In this document: positions 17,917-27,154 of the stretch, piece by piece
Layout of the letters: each line of letters starts with the position of its first letter
Numbering within the stretch: position 1 is the stretch's first letter
Origin: Herbaspirillum sp. Sphag64
Lineage (GTDB): Bacteria > Pseudomonadota > Gammaproteobacteria > Burkholderiales > Burkholderiaceae_D
Direction: 5' to 3'
DNA: 64,000 nucleotides
Assembly: GCF_014192645.1 (NCBI RefSeq)
Contig: NZ_JACHYE010000011.1
Span: 62,001 to 126,000, forward strand
The notes under the pieces: generated by a model
Seen by the model: only the letters and a program-made list of their open reading frames with translations
What the model was told of the DNA's origin: nothing
Database searches by the model: none
Translations under genes and position numbers: made by a program

Positions 17917-18567
17917 ATGGATTACTTGCAGTTTTTAACGGTGTTGTTGCACGTTGACAAGTCGTTGGGCATTCTTATCGAGCAATACGGCACGATGATT
18001 TATGTGCTGCTGTTCCTGATCATTTTCTGCGAGACCGGTCTGGTGGTAATGCCGTTTTTGCCGGGTGACTCCTTGTTGTTCATTGCCGGTACCTTTTGTG
18101 CCATGGGAGCGATGCAACTCTGGTTGCTGGTGGTGCTACTGGTGATCGCTGCGATTACCGGCAACACCGTCAATTACTGGCTGGGCAGTGCGTTCGGGCA
18201 CAAGGTCCTCAGTCAGCATCAGCACTGGTTTAATCCTGCTGCACTGGCCAAGACCCATGCTTTCTATGAAAAACATGGTGGCAAGACCATCATCCTGGCG
18301 CGGTTCACCCCGATTGTGCGCAGCTTTGCCCCTTTCATCGCTGGTATGTCAGACATGACCAGCACCAAATTCCAGATTTACAATGTCGCCGGTGCGCTGT
18401 TGTGGGTGGTCGGATTGCTGGTCTGCGGTTACCTTTTTGGCACCATGCCCTGGGTTCGCGATCATCTCAACAAGCTGGTCTTGCTGGGTTTGGCCACGGC
18501 GATTGTGCCGCTGATTGTCGGTGCAATCTGGCATACCTACCGGCGTCTCTTTGTGCGCTCCAGATAA
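17917..18567 (+). CDS. DedA-family membrane protein
   Basis: A 216-residue integral membrane protein of the DedA/SNARE-associated (PF09335) family, with four to five hydrophobic segments. The family signature is visible: VMPFLPGDSLLFIAG near residue 45, GNTVNYWLG near 85, and RFTPIVRSFAPFIAGMS near 130, where the conserved arginines lie. DedA proteins are implicated in lipid carrier recycling and in proton-motive-force and drug tolerance. It stands alone on the plus strand between signalling genes on the minus strand. Confidence 0.92.
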   Translation: MDYLQFLTVLLHVDKSLGILIEQYGTMIYVLLFLIIFCETGLVVMPFLPGDSLLFIAGTFCAMGAMQLWLLVVLLVIAAITGNTVNYWLGSAFGHKVLSQHQHWFNPAALAKTHAFYEKHGGKTIILARFTPIVRSFAPFIAGMSDMTSTKFQIYNVAGALLWVVGLLVCGYLFGTMPWVRDHLNKLVLLGLATAIVPLIVGAIWHTYRRLFVRSR

Positions 18568-18586
18568 ACATTGTACGGCGTCATCA

Positions 18587-20137
18587 TTACCGTTCCACAA
18601 CCTTGAAAAACGCAATCGTCTGCAACAGCGCGCTGGTTTGATCTTCCAGTGACTGCGCTGCTGCCGCCGCCTGTTCGACCAGTGCAGCGTTTTGCTGCGT
18701 GGTACTGTCCATGTGCGTAATGGCGACGTTGATCTGCTCAATGCCGACGCTTTGCTCCTTGCTTGCTGTCGTTATTTCAGCAACGATGGCGGTGACGTCT
18801 CTGACGCTTGAAACTACCCGATCCATGGTCACTCCAGCCTGCTCGACCAGCCGGTTGCCGTTGTCCACAGTCGCTACCGAGTCGTTGATCAATTGCTTGA
18901 TTTCACGTGCGGCACTGGCGCTGCGCTGCGCCAGACTGCGTACTTCGGATGCCACGACCGCAAATCCCCGACCTTGCTCACCAGCACGTGCAGCTTCCAC
19001 GGCGGCATTGAGCGCCAGGATATTGGTCTGGAACGCGATGCCATCAATGACGCTGATAATCTCCACGATCTTCCGTGAGGAAGTGCTGATCGACTCCATC
19101 GTATTGACCACCTGTCCGACGACATTGCCGCCCTGTTGCGCAATGCTCGACGCTGACTGTGCCAGTTGATTGGCCTGATGGGCATTATCGGCATTCTGCT
19201 TCACGGTTGAGGTCAGTTGTTCCATGGCAGAGGCGGTTTCTTCCAAGGCACCCGCTTGCTCTTCAGTACGTGACGACAGATCCATATTGCCGGTGGCAAT
19301 TTCGGAAGTCGCTGTGGCAATGGTATCGGTGCCTTTCTGAATCCTTTGAACGATCTGTTGTAGTTTGTCGTTCATGGTTTTGAGGGCCTGTAGCAGTTGT
19401 GCGGTTTCATCCCGCCCGCTGCTGTCGATATGAGAGGTCAGATCGCCTGCGGCGACGGTCTGGGCGACCTGCACTGCCCGATTAAGCGGTGTGGTGATGC
19501 TACGGGTAATCACGTAGGCAATCAGCGCGGCCATGAGCAGGCCGCTTGCAGCCAAGGCGCTCAGCAGGGTGCTGGCGCGCTGATAGCTCAGTTCGACCTG
19601 GTTGCCGGCGGTTTCCATCAGTGCGTGTTGTTTCTTGATCAGCTTGTCGGCTGCTTCCATATAGGCATTTTGCACCGGCCTTACATCGCCAATCAGTAAG
19701 GCGGTGGCACGGTCTTTGTCGCCTTGCAGGGCGATTCCCAAGACTTCATCACGCTTGACCAGATAGTTTTTATGCGCCGTCTGCAGATTCTCCAGAAGCG
19801 TGCGGCTGTCAGGGTCGCTCAGCTGTTTGTCGAGCTGGCCGAGCTGGTGCTCGATAGACTGGTCGGCGCTCGTGATACGGTTACGTTCGAAGGTGATCTG
19901 CTGCGGGTCTTTGAGGAGCAGGATATTGCGTACCGACCGCGCCACCAGATTGATCTGATTGACGATCTCGCCTGCCATCACCGTATTGGGATATTTGTCG
20001 CTGATGACTTCTTTCATGCGGCCGTTGAGCTCCGCCAGGCGGTTGATCCCCATGGTTGCCATGAGCACTATGATCAGCATGAGCAGGCCAAATCCTAACA
20101 ACAGCCGCTGACTTATCTTCAGATGAGCGATGTGCAT
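18587..20137 (-). CDS. Methyl-accepting chemotaxis protein, 4HB type
   Basis: A 516-residue Tar/Tsr-like transducer. TM1 is at about residues 10-30 ([19 protein letters not shown]), the periplasmic four-helix-bundle sensor at 35-185 (MCP_4HB_1-like), and TM2 at about 190-210. HAMP follows ([20 protein letters not shown]), then the MA signalling domain with the hairpin tip [20 protein letters not shown]. No C-terminal CheR-docking pentapeptide is seen. The start at 20137 has GAGG 5 bp upstream; the frame extends to 20236 without support. The MA domain closely resembles that of the broken MCP at 12403-14388, but the sensor differs. The ligand is unknown. Confidence 0.93.
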   Translation of the reverse strand: MHIAHLKISQRLLLGFGLLMLIIVLMATMGINRLAELNGRMKEVISDKYPNTVMAGEIVNQINLVARSVRNILLLKDPQQITFERNRITSADQSIEHQLGQLDKQLSDPDSRTLLENLQTAHKNYLVKRDEVLGIALQGDKDRATALLIGDVRPVQNAYMEAADKLIKKQHALMETAGNQVELSYQRASTLLSALAASGLLMAALIAYVITRSITTPLNRAVQVAQTVAAGDLTSHIDSSGRDETAQLLQALKTMNDKLQQIVQRIQKGTDTIATATSEIATGNMDLSSRTEEQAGALEETASAMEQLTSTVKQNADNAHQANQLAQSASSIAQQGGNVVGQVVNTMESISTSSRKIVEIISVIDGIAFQTNILALNAAVEAARAGEQGRGFAVVASEVRSLAQRSASAAREIKQLINDSVATVDNGNRLVEQAGVTMDRVVSSVRDVTAIVAEITTASKEQSVGIEQINVAITHMDSTTQQNAALVEQAAAAAQSLEDQTSALLQTIAFFKVVER

Positions 20138-20358
20138 GATGTCCTCTGTGTCAGTAAACGGGGTACCGAGACGACCGAAAGCGAAGGCAACATCGCAGGG
20201 TATCGTGATTGTCACCACGACAGCCTGCGCATTCATGATTCATCATGGCTGCCGAACATGCAAATGAAAACAGTATTTGTGCGTCGCAGCGTGGCACAGC
20301 TGAAACAGTTGAGATGATTATGCAGGTTGAATCAATTGCTGGCCTAACCCCGAAAACA

Positions 20359-20384
20359 GACTGGCTCCCTTCAAGGGAGCCAGT
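20359..20384 (-). terminator. Hairpin downstream of amiC
   Basis: A perfect 10-bp stem (actggctccc/gggagccagt) with a 5-nt loop, 32 bp beyond the amiC stop. On the minus strand it is followed by ctgtttt, a weak T tract, so termination is likely. Confidence 0.6.
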
Positions 20385-20415
20385 CGGGGAACACAGAGGA
20401 GACAAAACCCTGCGA

Positions 20416-21753
20416 TCAGGTCATCTTGTTTTTAGCCAGTGGCGGGTTCTTGGCAAAATACTTCTTGATACCGCTCATGATGGCACTGGCCATTTCGTCC
20501 TGATAGGCGTTGTCGGTCAGCTTGGCTTCTTCCTCGGGGTTCGAGATAAAGGCAGTTTCAATCAAGATGCTTGGGATGTCCGGCGCCTTTAACACCGCAA
20601 AGCCGGCTTGCTCCACGGCACCGCGATGCAGCTTGTTGATGCCACCGATTTCATCCAGTACTGACTTGCCCAGTCGCAGGCTGTCATTGATCTGTGCGGT
20701 CGTCGAGAGGTCCAGCAATACGCTGGCAAGCTGGCGGTCATGAGTCTGGATATTGACGCCGCCGATCTGGTCGGCCGAGTTTTCACGATTGGCCATCCAG
20801 CGGGCGGCGGCCGAGCTGGCGCCCTTTTCCGACAGCGCAAACACCGACGAACCACGGGCTGTGGCCTGCACAAAGGCATCCGCGTGAATCGACACGAACA
20901 GGTCGGCCTGCACCTTGCGGGCTTTCTTGACGCGCATGCCCAGCGGCACGAAGAAGTCATCATCGCGAGTCAGCATCACCCGCATGTTGGGCTGCTCTTC
21001 GATCTTTTTCTTGAGGCGCTTGGCAATCGACAGCACGATGTCCTTTTCCCGGTTGCCGCGCGCACCGATGGCGCCCGGGTCTTCACCTCCATGACCGGGG
21101 TCGAGCGCAATGGTGATCATGCGTGTCAACTGCAGCTTGGGATCATTCGGTGCCATCTTGGCTATTTGTGCATCGTCAGCCTGCGCCGCCGGTGGCGGGG
21201 TATCCGGTTTGGCATCCGCCATTGGCGGGCGACTGTCGGCCTGTTGATCCTTGGGCCAGTTACCCTTCTGGATCAGGCTCGCAATCGGGTCTGGTGGTGT
21301 GGCTGGATAGAGATCGATGACGAAGCGGTACTTGTATTCGCCTACCGGCTCCAGGGTAAACACCTGCGGCTTGATCTCATCCTTGAGGTCAAACACCAGA
21401 CGCACTACGCCGGGGCGATTTTGCGCGACCCGTACCTGCTTGATATAGGGATCATTAGGCTGGATCTTGGCAACCAGGTCTTTCAAGGTCGAATTCAGAT
21501 CGATCCCTTCGACATCAACCACCAGACGATCCGGGTTCTTGACCAGGAAATTGGTGATCTTCAGATTGCTATCATTTTCCAGGGTGACGCGGGTATAGTC
21601 TTCTGACGGCCAGACGCGCACTGCTAGCAATTGCGAGGCCATGGCGGGCATCGGCGTGATGACGGACAGCAAGAGCGTGCCGCCCGCCTTGAGAATGGTG
21701 CGACGGGTCCGGGATTTCAGAGGTTTGGAAGAAATTTCAGACGAGCTAGACAT
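20416..21753 (-). CDS. amiC: N-acetylmuramoyl-L-alanine amidase AmiC
   Basis: A 445-residue periplasmic zinc amidase that splits septal peptidoglycan during daughter-cell separation. The N-terminus carries a twin-arginine signal (TRRTILKAGGTLLLS, arginines 17-18), as in E. coli AmiC. The AMIN domain for septal targeting covers about residues 45-145, a Pro/Ala-rich linker 155-205, and the Amidase_3 catalytic domain about 215-435 (IALDPGHGGEDPGAIG, SIHADAF, SILIETAFISNPEEE, which carry the zinc and catalytic residues). It overlaps the end of tsaE by 37 bp, so the two are co-transcribed. Confidence 0.95.
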   Translation of the reverse strand: MSSSSEISSKPLKSRTRRTILKAGGTLLLSVITPMPAMASQLLAVRVWPSEDYTRVTLENDSNLKITNFLVKNPDRLVVDVEGIDLNSTLKDLVAKIQPNDPYIKQVRVAQNRPGVVRLVFDLKDEIKPQVFTLEPVGEYKYRFVIDLYPATPPDPIASLIQKGNWPKDQQADSRPPMADAKPDTPPPAAQADDAQIAKMAPNDPKLQLTRMITIALDPGHGGEDPGAIGARGNREKDIVLSIAKRLKKKIEEQPNMRVMLTRDDDFFVPLGMRVKKARKVQADLFVSIHADAFVQATARGSSVFALSEKGASSAAARWMANRENSADQIGGVNIQTHDRQLASVLLDLSTTAQINDSLRLGKSVLDEIGGINKLHRGAVEQAGFAVLKAPDIPSILIETAFISNPEEEAKLTDNAYQDEMASAIMSGIKKYFAKNPPLAKNKMT

Positions 21754-22202
21754 TGGTGACCCTTGTCGGATAACGCCCGCAATTCTACATCACGGCCGTG
21801 TCCTGTTACTGTGAGATAAATATGGATGTCGGGCAGGGGCAACACCGGGTCGCCCTTTTCCGGCCATTCGACGATACAGACGCTGTTTTCGTTGAAATGT
21901 TCACGAAAACCCGCTTCCAGGAACTCTTCCGGACTCGACATCCGGTAGAGGTCGAAGTGGATAACGGTTACCATGCGCTCTGCCAGTTGCACCGTATAGG
22001 GCTCGGCCAGGGTATAAGTCGGGCTTTTTACCCGGCCCGGATAGCCGGCCGCATGCAGCAGCGCGCGTGTGAGAGCGGTCTTGCCGGCCCCGAGGTCGCC
22101 ATGCAGATAGATGGTCAGCCCCGGCGCCAGCGCGCCAGCCAGCGCCGCGCCAAGGGCGGTGGTAGCGGCTTCATCGGGCAGGTGGAGGTGGTGCAGCGGC
22201 AT
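21717..22202 (-). CDS. tsaE: tRNA threonylcarbamoyladenosine biosynthesis ATPase TsaE
   Basis: A 161-residue P-loop ATPase that works with TsaB and TsaD (tsaD is at 32629) to make t6A37 in tRNAs reading ANN codons. The Walker A motif HGDLGAGKTALTR lies near residue 36. SPTYTLAEPY and IHFDLYRM follow, as in all TsaE proteins. The start at 22202 (MPLHHLHLP) is preferred over the frame at 22220 because the former matches the usual N-terminus. It is first in the tsaE-amiC unit and divergent from queG. Confidence 0.94.
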   Translation of the reverse strand: MPLHHLHLPDEAATTALGAALAGALAPGLTIYLHGDLGAGKTALTRALLHAAGYPGRVKSPTYTLAEPYTVQLAERMVTVIHFDLYRMSSPEEFLEAGFREHFNENSVCIVEWPEKGDPVLPLPDIHIYLTVTGHGRDVELRALSDKGHQCLARLKFLPNL

Positions 22203-22268
22203 AGGTAATCGATAAAGCAAAATGGAACAACCTGATCTGCGGTCAATGTAAGGCAGATCAACGTTGCG

Positions 22269-23390
22269 ATGGTATTCAACAGCAGTGATTCAATGATTGA
22301 TCTCGCGGCATTAGCCGACAAACTCAAAACATGGGGCCGTGAACTTGGCTTCGCCGACCTGCGCATCACCGATGTTGATCTGTCACATCGGGAGGCGGGT
22401 TTTCAGGCATGGCTGGACAAGGGTTACCACGGCGAGATGGATTATATGGCAAGCCACGGCATGAAGCGCGCCCGGCCTGCAGAACTGGTGCCGGGAACGG
22501 TGCGGGTAATCACTGTACGCATGCCTTATCTGCCACGTATCGACATGGCAGAAGCAAACGATGTGCCTGATTGGCGTGATCAGGAGCACCAGCGTGGTGC
22601 CGACGGCGCGGCGGCCGTGATCTCGGTCTATGCTCGTGGGCGCGACTATCACAAGGTCTTGCGTGCGCGCCTGCAGCAGCTGGCCAGCCGCATGGAGCGG
22701 GAGATTGGTCCGTTCGGCTACCGTGTTTTTACCGATTCGGCCCCCGTCATGGAGGTGGCACTGGCAGAAAAATCCGGTCTGGGCTGGCGCGGCAAGCACA
22801 CCTTGCTGATCAATCGGGAGGCCGGTTCGATGTTTTTCCTTGGTGAACTGTTCACCGATCTGGCGCTGCCAGTAGACGCTCCGGCCAGCGCCCATTGCGG
22901 CCAGTGCAGCGCCTGTATCGATGTCTGCCCGACCCAGGCCATTGTCGGCCCTTATGAGCTGGATGCGCGCCGTTGCATTTCTTATCTGACCATCGAGCTC
23001 AAGGGCAGCATCCCGCTGGCACTGCGGCCACTGATCGGCAATCGCGTCTATGGCTGTGACGACTGTCAGCTGTTCTGCCCGTGGAACAAGTTCGCGCAAC
23101 GTGCCACGTTGCCTGATTTTGATGTGCGCCACGGGCTCGACAGCGCCAGTCTGGTGACCTTATTGAACTGGAGTGAGGAAGACTTCAACCGCTATACCGA
23201 AGGCAGCGCGATTCGCCGTATCGGTCATGAACGCTGGTTACGCAACATGGCGGTCGGACTGGGTAATGCCGCCGCGACTGACCGCAAGGGTGATCCACAG
23301 ATTCTGGCCGCTCTGCAGGAGCGCTTGTCGCACCCGTCGCCGCTGGTACGTGAGCATGTAGAGTGGGCGTTGGCCCGGCATAGTCAATAA
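22269..23390 (+). CDS. queG: Epoxyqueuosine reductase QueG
   Basis: The last step of queuosine synthesis: a cobalamin- and Fe-S-dependent reductase that converts epoxyqueuosine to queuosine in tRNA. It has 373 residues (365 if the second ATG at 22293 is used; neither start has a strong ribosome-binding site). The two [4Fe-4S] motifs are clear: HCGQCSACIDVCPTQAI and CDDCQLFCPWNKF. The region around FTDSAPVMEVALAEKSGLGW is the conserved cobalamin/substrate domain, and a HEAT-like C-terminus ends the protein. It is divergent from tsaE by about 66 bp, a common Burkholderiales arrangement. Confidence 0.95.
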   Translation: MVFNSSDSMIDLAALADKLKTWGRELGFADLRITDVDLSHREAGFQAWLDKGYHGEMDYMASHGMKRARPAELVPGTVRVITVRMPYLPRIDMAEANDVPDWRDQEHQRGADGAAAVISVYARGRDYHKVLRARLQQLASRMEREIGPFGYRVFTDSAPVMEVALAEKSGLGWRGKHTLLINREAGSMFFLGELFTDLALPVDAPASAHCGQCSACIDVCPTQAIVGPYELDARRCISYLTIELKGSIPLALRPLIGNRVYGCDDCQLFCPWNKFAQRATLPDFDVRHGLDSASLVTLLNWSEEDFNRYTEGSAIRRIGHERWLRNMAVGLGNAAATDRKGDPQILAALQERLSHPSPLVREHVEWALARHSQ

Positions 23391-23405
23391 AAGCTAGCGT
23401 CAGAA

Positions 23406-24296
23406 CTAGTGCACCAGTGCCAGCCAGAACGGCAAAGTGAGCGCCGAGATCAACGTACCCATCGAAATCAGCATCGCCGTCACCGGACCATTGCCGCCCA
23501 TGCGGGTGGCCAGAATGTAGCAACTTGACGCCGTTGGCAGCGCACAGAACAAGACCACAATCTTCAATTGCAGCTCCCCCAGACCAAGCCAGCTCCCCAG
23601 CAGGAAGGCTGTTGCGGGCACCGCCAGCAGCTTGATCGCGATCAGATAGCCCGACATCAGCTTGTTGCTGCCCGCGCTCGACAGGCGTAGCCCGGTCCCC
23701 ACCGATAACAGACCCAGCGCCAGCGATGCCCCGCCAAGCCGGGACAAGACAGCATTCACCACCTCTGGCAAGTGCAGACCGGCAATACTGAAGCTCAGCC
23801 CCGCTGCAGTGGCAATCAGCAAGGGATTTTTGCTCAATTCCTTGGCCAGATTGCCACTGCGATGGGCCAATGCGTGAACCGCCGCCATATTGCACAACGG
23901 CACGCCAAAGCCCATCAGCAACGCCATCATCCCGGCACCTTCGCTGCCACCCAGACGCGAAGCCAGCGCCAGTGCCATGTAGGAATTGAAGCGATACGCC
24001 GTTTGCATGCCCGATTCATAGACCATCGGCGGGGCGTGGATAAAGGCTTTTCCCAGCCAGGTCAGCATAATACCGGCCACTGTTGCCAGCATGCCAACGG
24101 CCAGCAATTGGCCGGTGCTGTGCAGGTTCAGTTGCAGTTTGGCGGTCGACTGGAACAGCAGTGCCGGAAACAGCAGGTAATACACCAGTTTTTCCAGTCC
24201 ACGCCAGAAGTCGTCGCCCCAGCCGGTGATCCGGTAAAGCAGTGCACCCAGTGCAATCAGTGAAAAATCCGGTAACAGTAGTGTGAGAATGGCCAT
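23406..24296 (-). CDS. AEC-family (auxin efflux carrier-like) transporter
   Basis: A 296-residue membrane protein with about ten hydrophobic segments and the two-half layout of the AEC/bile-acid:sodium fold (PF03547). The N-terminal half has LEKLVYYLLFPALLFQS; the centre has YRFNSYMALALA and GFGVPLCNMAAV, typical of bacterial AEC carriers, some of which move malonate or other dicarboxylates. It starts 6 bp after dctR and so is the third gene of the dctS-dctR operon. This suggests that it carries the compound sensed by DctS. The substrate is inferred only. Confidence 0.85.
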   Translation of the reverse strand: MAILTLLLPDFSLIALGALLYRITGWGDDFWRGLEKLVYYLLFPALLFQSTAKLQLNLHSTGQLLAVGMLATVAGIMLTWLGKAFIHAPPMVYESGMQTAYRFNSYMALALASRLGGSEGAGMMALLMGFGVPLCNMAAVHALAHRSGNLAKELSKNPLLIATAAGLSFSIAGLHLPEVVNAVLSRLGGASLALGLLSVGTGLRLSSAGSNKLMSGYLIAIKLLAVPATAFLLGSWLGLGELQLKIVVLFCALPTASSCYILATRMGGNGPVTAMLISMGTLISALTLPFWLALVH

Positions 24297-24302
24297 GAAT
24301 TC

Positions 24303-24893
24303 TTATTTGAGAAGGCGCGCCAGTTCGACGGCGGTTTTGACATTCATCTTGTCAAAAATATGCGCTCGGTGGACTTCGACGGTACGCATGCTGATCCCGA
24401 GTTCATCGGCGATGATCTTGTTCATCTTACCCGCCAGAATCAGGTCCAGCACTTCGCGCTCGCGGCTCGACAGCGAATTGAGCCGACCCAGCAAGGCCTC
24501 TTCGGCAGCCGCGTCGCAGGAGGCCTGCAGGGCTTCCAGCACGCGATCCATCAGTTGATTGTCATTGAACGGCTTTTCGAAGAAATCGAAGGCGCCGTTC
24601 TTGAGCATATCCACCGCCATCGGCACATCGCCATGTCCGGTCAAAAAAATCACCGGGCGACGGCGATGGATGCCGTGTTGCTTCAAATGCTCAAACAGCG
24701 CTACGCCGCTTAAGTCCGGCATGCGCACATCCAGCAGGATGCATTCACCCTGGGCGTCAATCTGGGGTGCCTGCGCCATCGCTGCCAGAAATGCCGCGCC
24801 GCTGGCATAGGCAGTTGCTGCAATGGCACGCGAAGTGGCCAGCCAGGTCAGGGAATCACGGATGATTTCTTCGTCGTCAACGATGTGCAGCAT
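24303..24893 (-). CDS. dctR: Response regulator, DctR/FixJ type
   Basis: A 196-residue two-domain regulator. The receiver domain (1-120) has DDEE at the acidic pocket, phospho-acceptor Asp55 in LLDVRMPD, the Thr of FLTGHGD and Lys in EKPF. The C-terminal LuxR-type helix-turn-helix (135-195) includes LSSREREVLDLILAGKMNK and RTVEVHRAHIF. It matches Rhodobacter DctR, which activates a dicarboxylate TRAP transporter. It lies between dctS (7 bp upstream) and the AEC carrier gene. The likely target is the promoter of the divergent dctP-like gene at 27155, its own operon, or both. Confidence 0.88.
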   Translation of the reverse strand: MLHIVDDEEIIRDSLTWLATSRAIAATAYASGAAFLAAMAQAPQIDAQGECILLDVRMPDLSGVALFEHLKQHGIHRRRPVIFLTGHGDVPMAVDMLKNGAFDFFEKPFNDNQLMDRVLEALQASCDAAAEEALLGRLNSLSSREREVLDLILAGKMNKIIADELGISMRTVEVHRAHIFDKMNVKTAVELARLLK

Positions 24894-24900
24894 AGTGTGA

Positions 24901-26973
24901 TCAGAGTGGGGTAGCGGGCGGTGTAGTGGACTGTATTGCCGACTGAGCGGCGCTCACAGGCACAAACTTCACGCTTAGGATCGGCAAACAGAAGCGGAAG
25001 ATTGTACCTCCCGCCGGATTGTCCGTGTAGGACAGGGTGCCACCATGGAACTCAATCGTGGTGCGGCAGATATTGAGACCCATACCCATGCCATCGGCCT
25101 TGGTCGAAAAGAATGGTGAGAACAGGCCTGCGGCCACCTCCGGTGCAATGCCATGACCATGATCGATGACCGATACCGTAATCCGCTCCTGCGCCGTCGC
25201 GCTATCACGCTCCAGTGTCGCAAGGAGGCGCAGGATACGTCGCTCCGGAGGTACTGCCGCCATCGCCTGAATCGCATTGCGGGTCAGGTTCAGCAAGACC
25301 TGCTCCAGCAAGACCGCATCGCCAAGTACATCCGGCAGATTGACCGGAATGGTGCTCTGCAGCACCACCAGGAACTGCTGCGCCTGTAATTCAATGAGTG
25401 GCGTCACATTGTCGACCAGACTTTTGATCGATACTGGTTGCCGGCTTGGCGCACGCTTCTTGACGAACTGATGCACACTGCGGATCACATGGCCGGCACG
25501 CTGCGCCTGACTATTGATCTTTTCCAGCGCCGGTTGCAAGGAAGCTGGGTCCAGCGAGCCCTTGTGCATCATGTTGAGCGCTCCAGTGGTATAGCTGGAA
25601 ATGGCTGCCAGCGGCTGATTGAGCTCATGCGCCAGCGTCGAGGCAATCTCTCCCATACTGGCCAGCCGTGCACTGGCTTGCAGCTTCTCTTCCTGCATCC
25701 GGTTCAGGTCTTCGGCACGCTTGCGGTCTGTGATGTCCAGCATCGACCCCATCCACCCAGTCTGCCGGCCATGCTGATCCACCAGTGGCGATTCAAAGAT
25801 CAGTACCGGAAAGCGTTCGCCGTTATTGCGCTGGAAGATGGTTTCAAATTGCGGTGTAACGCGCCCGGCCAGCACGTTGGCAAAGCGTTCCTGATATTCA
25901 TCCATGGCCTCCGGTACCCAATACGGCATCGGCGGGATCTTGCCGACCAGCTCGTTGGCAGGGATGCCGACCATTTTGCAAAAGGCTGGATTAACATACG
26001 TGATACGCCCCTCCAGATCGCGTGCGCGCATGCCAGTGACCAGTGAGTTCTCCATCGCGCTACGGAAGGTCACTTCGTTGACCAGCGCGCCCTCGGCCTT
26101 GGTGCGGCGATTGATATCGCGCCACAGTGCCCACAGGCTCCAGATCAGGCCCAAAGCCAGCACAATCACCGAGCCCACCAGCAGATTGGGTAGCAGTTTG
26201 GGCGCGCTCTTGGTGCTGTTGGTATGCAGCCGCAAGGTCAATCCCGGCAGCTCCAGCTCGCGCTGGTGGGTATAGACATTAAGCCCTGGTCCGCCTGCGG
26301 TACGCTGTGCCACCATCTTGTCGTCGGTATCGGTGAGGGTGATTTCATTGTCCTGTGCAAACCACCACGGCACCATTTCATTGAGCACGCTGACCGTTGA
26401 ATAACTCGTCACCAGACTGCCGATGTACTGGCGTCCACGAAACAGCGGGACGTGATAGTCCATCACCACCGGCTCGCCGACTCCCGGCGATGCCGCCGGG
26501 GCGCTGTAGAGTGGTCGTCCAATTGCCTGTGAGTAATGTTCGGCCTGTTGTGAGGCAACCGACAAATCATGGCGCGTACTCGTGACGTCATCGGTTGAGG
26601 CCAATGCCCGGCCCTCGGGATCAAACCAGGTGACGCGATAAAACTCGTGATTGTTACGCAGCAGGGCCGTGATGCGGCTATGGAAATGGTCCGGCTTGAG
26701 ATGATCACTGACGATGTCATTGGCCACCAGCCGCATGCTTTCGTCATCCCGGCTGAGCTGGAAGCGGATCGCCTGTTCCACCCATAAGGAGTCGGCGATG
26801 AGCTGCTCCTGACGCTCGTTGGACTCCATCTGCTGCGCCTGTCGTGGCAGCCAGATCAGCGTCGTCAGAAATAACAGGACCAGCACAATCGGCAAAATCC
26901 AGCGCAAGGTATGCCGTCGGCTTGGCACCAATGCCTGGAAAGCAGAAAGATGGGAGGCTGGAGGTGAGGTCAT
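24901..26973 (-). CDS. dctS: Sensor histidine kinase, DctS-like
   Basis: A 690-residue membrane kinase. TM1 is at about 24-44, the periplasmic sensor region about 50-255, and TM2 about 262-285. A PAS domain follows (about 300-415, with GRITYVNPAFCKMVGI), then the HisKA region with His449 in LAHELNQPLAAISSY, and an HATPase domain with LNLTRNAIQAM, DHGHGIAPE and GMGLNIC. The architecture matches DctS of Rhodobacter, which senses C4-dicarboxylates. It starts 181 bp from the divergent dctP-like gene and is followed by dctR and the AEC carrier. Confidence 0.9.
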   Translation of the reverse strand: MTSPPASHLSAFQALVPSRRHTLRWILPIVLVLLFLTTLIWLPRQAQQMESNERQEQLIADSLWVEQAIRFQLSRDDESMRLVANDIVSDHLKPDHFHSRITALLRNNHEFYRVTWFDPEGRALASTDDVTSTRHDLSVASQQAEHYSQAIGRPLYSAPAASPGVGEPVVMDYHVPLFRGRQYIGSLVTSYSTVSVLNEMVPWWFAQDNEITLTDTDDKMVAQRTAGGPGLNVYTHQRELELPGLTLRLHTNSTKSAPKLLPNLLVGSVIVLALGLIWSLWALWRDINRRTKAEGALVNEVTFRSAMENSLVTGMRARDLEGRITYVNPAFCKMVGIPANELVGKIPPMPYWVPEAMDEYQERFANVLAGRVTPQFETIFQRNNGERFPVLIFESPLVDQHGRQTGWMGSMLDITDRKRAEDLNRMQEEKLQASARLASMGEIASTLAHELNQPLAAISSYTTGALNMMHKGSLDPASLQPALEKINSQAQRAGHVIRSVHQFVKKRAPSRQPVSIKSLVDNVTPLIELQAQQFLVVLQSTIPVNLPDVLGDAVLLEQVLLNLTRNAIQAMAAVPPERRILRLLATLERDSATAQERITVSVIDHGHGIAPEVAAGLFSPFFSTKADGMGMGLNICRTTIEFHGGTLSYTDNPAGGTIFRFCLPILSVKFVPVSAAQSAIQSTTPPATPL

Positions 26974-27154
26974 GGGTTTGGATTAAGCCGCAACGTGCAA
27001 GCTGCTAGTTTAGCTTGCGCTGCTACCGGCAGTAGCAAAATGGCTGTATGCCGAGCAAAATCTCTACGATTCGCGGAATCGTTATGGCTGCGCATGGCAA
27101 AATGGCGGCGCTATTCCGAATACCGCATACCCGGCAAGAAACCACAGGATCCCC

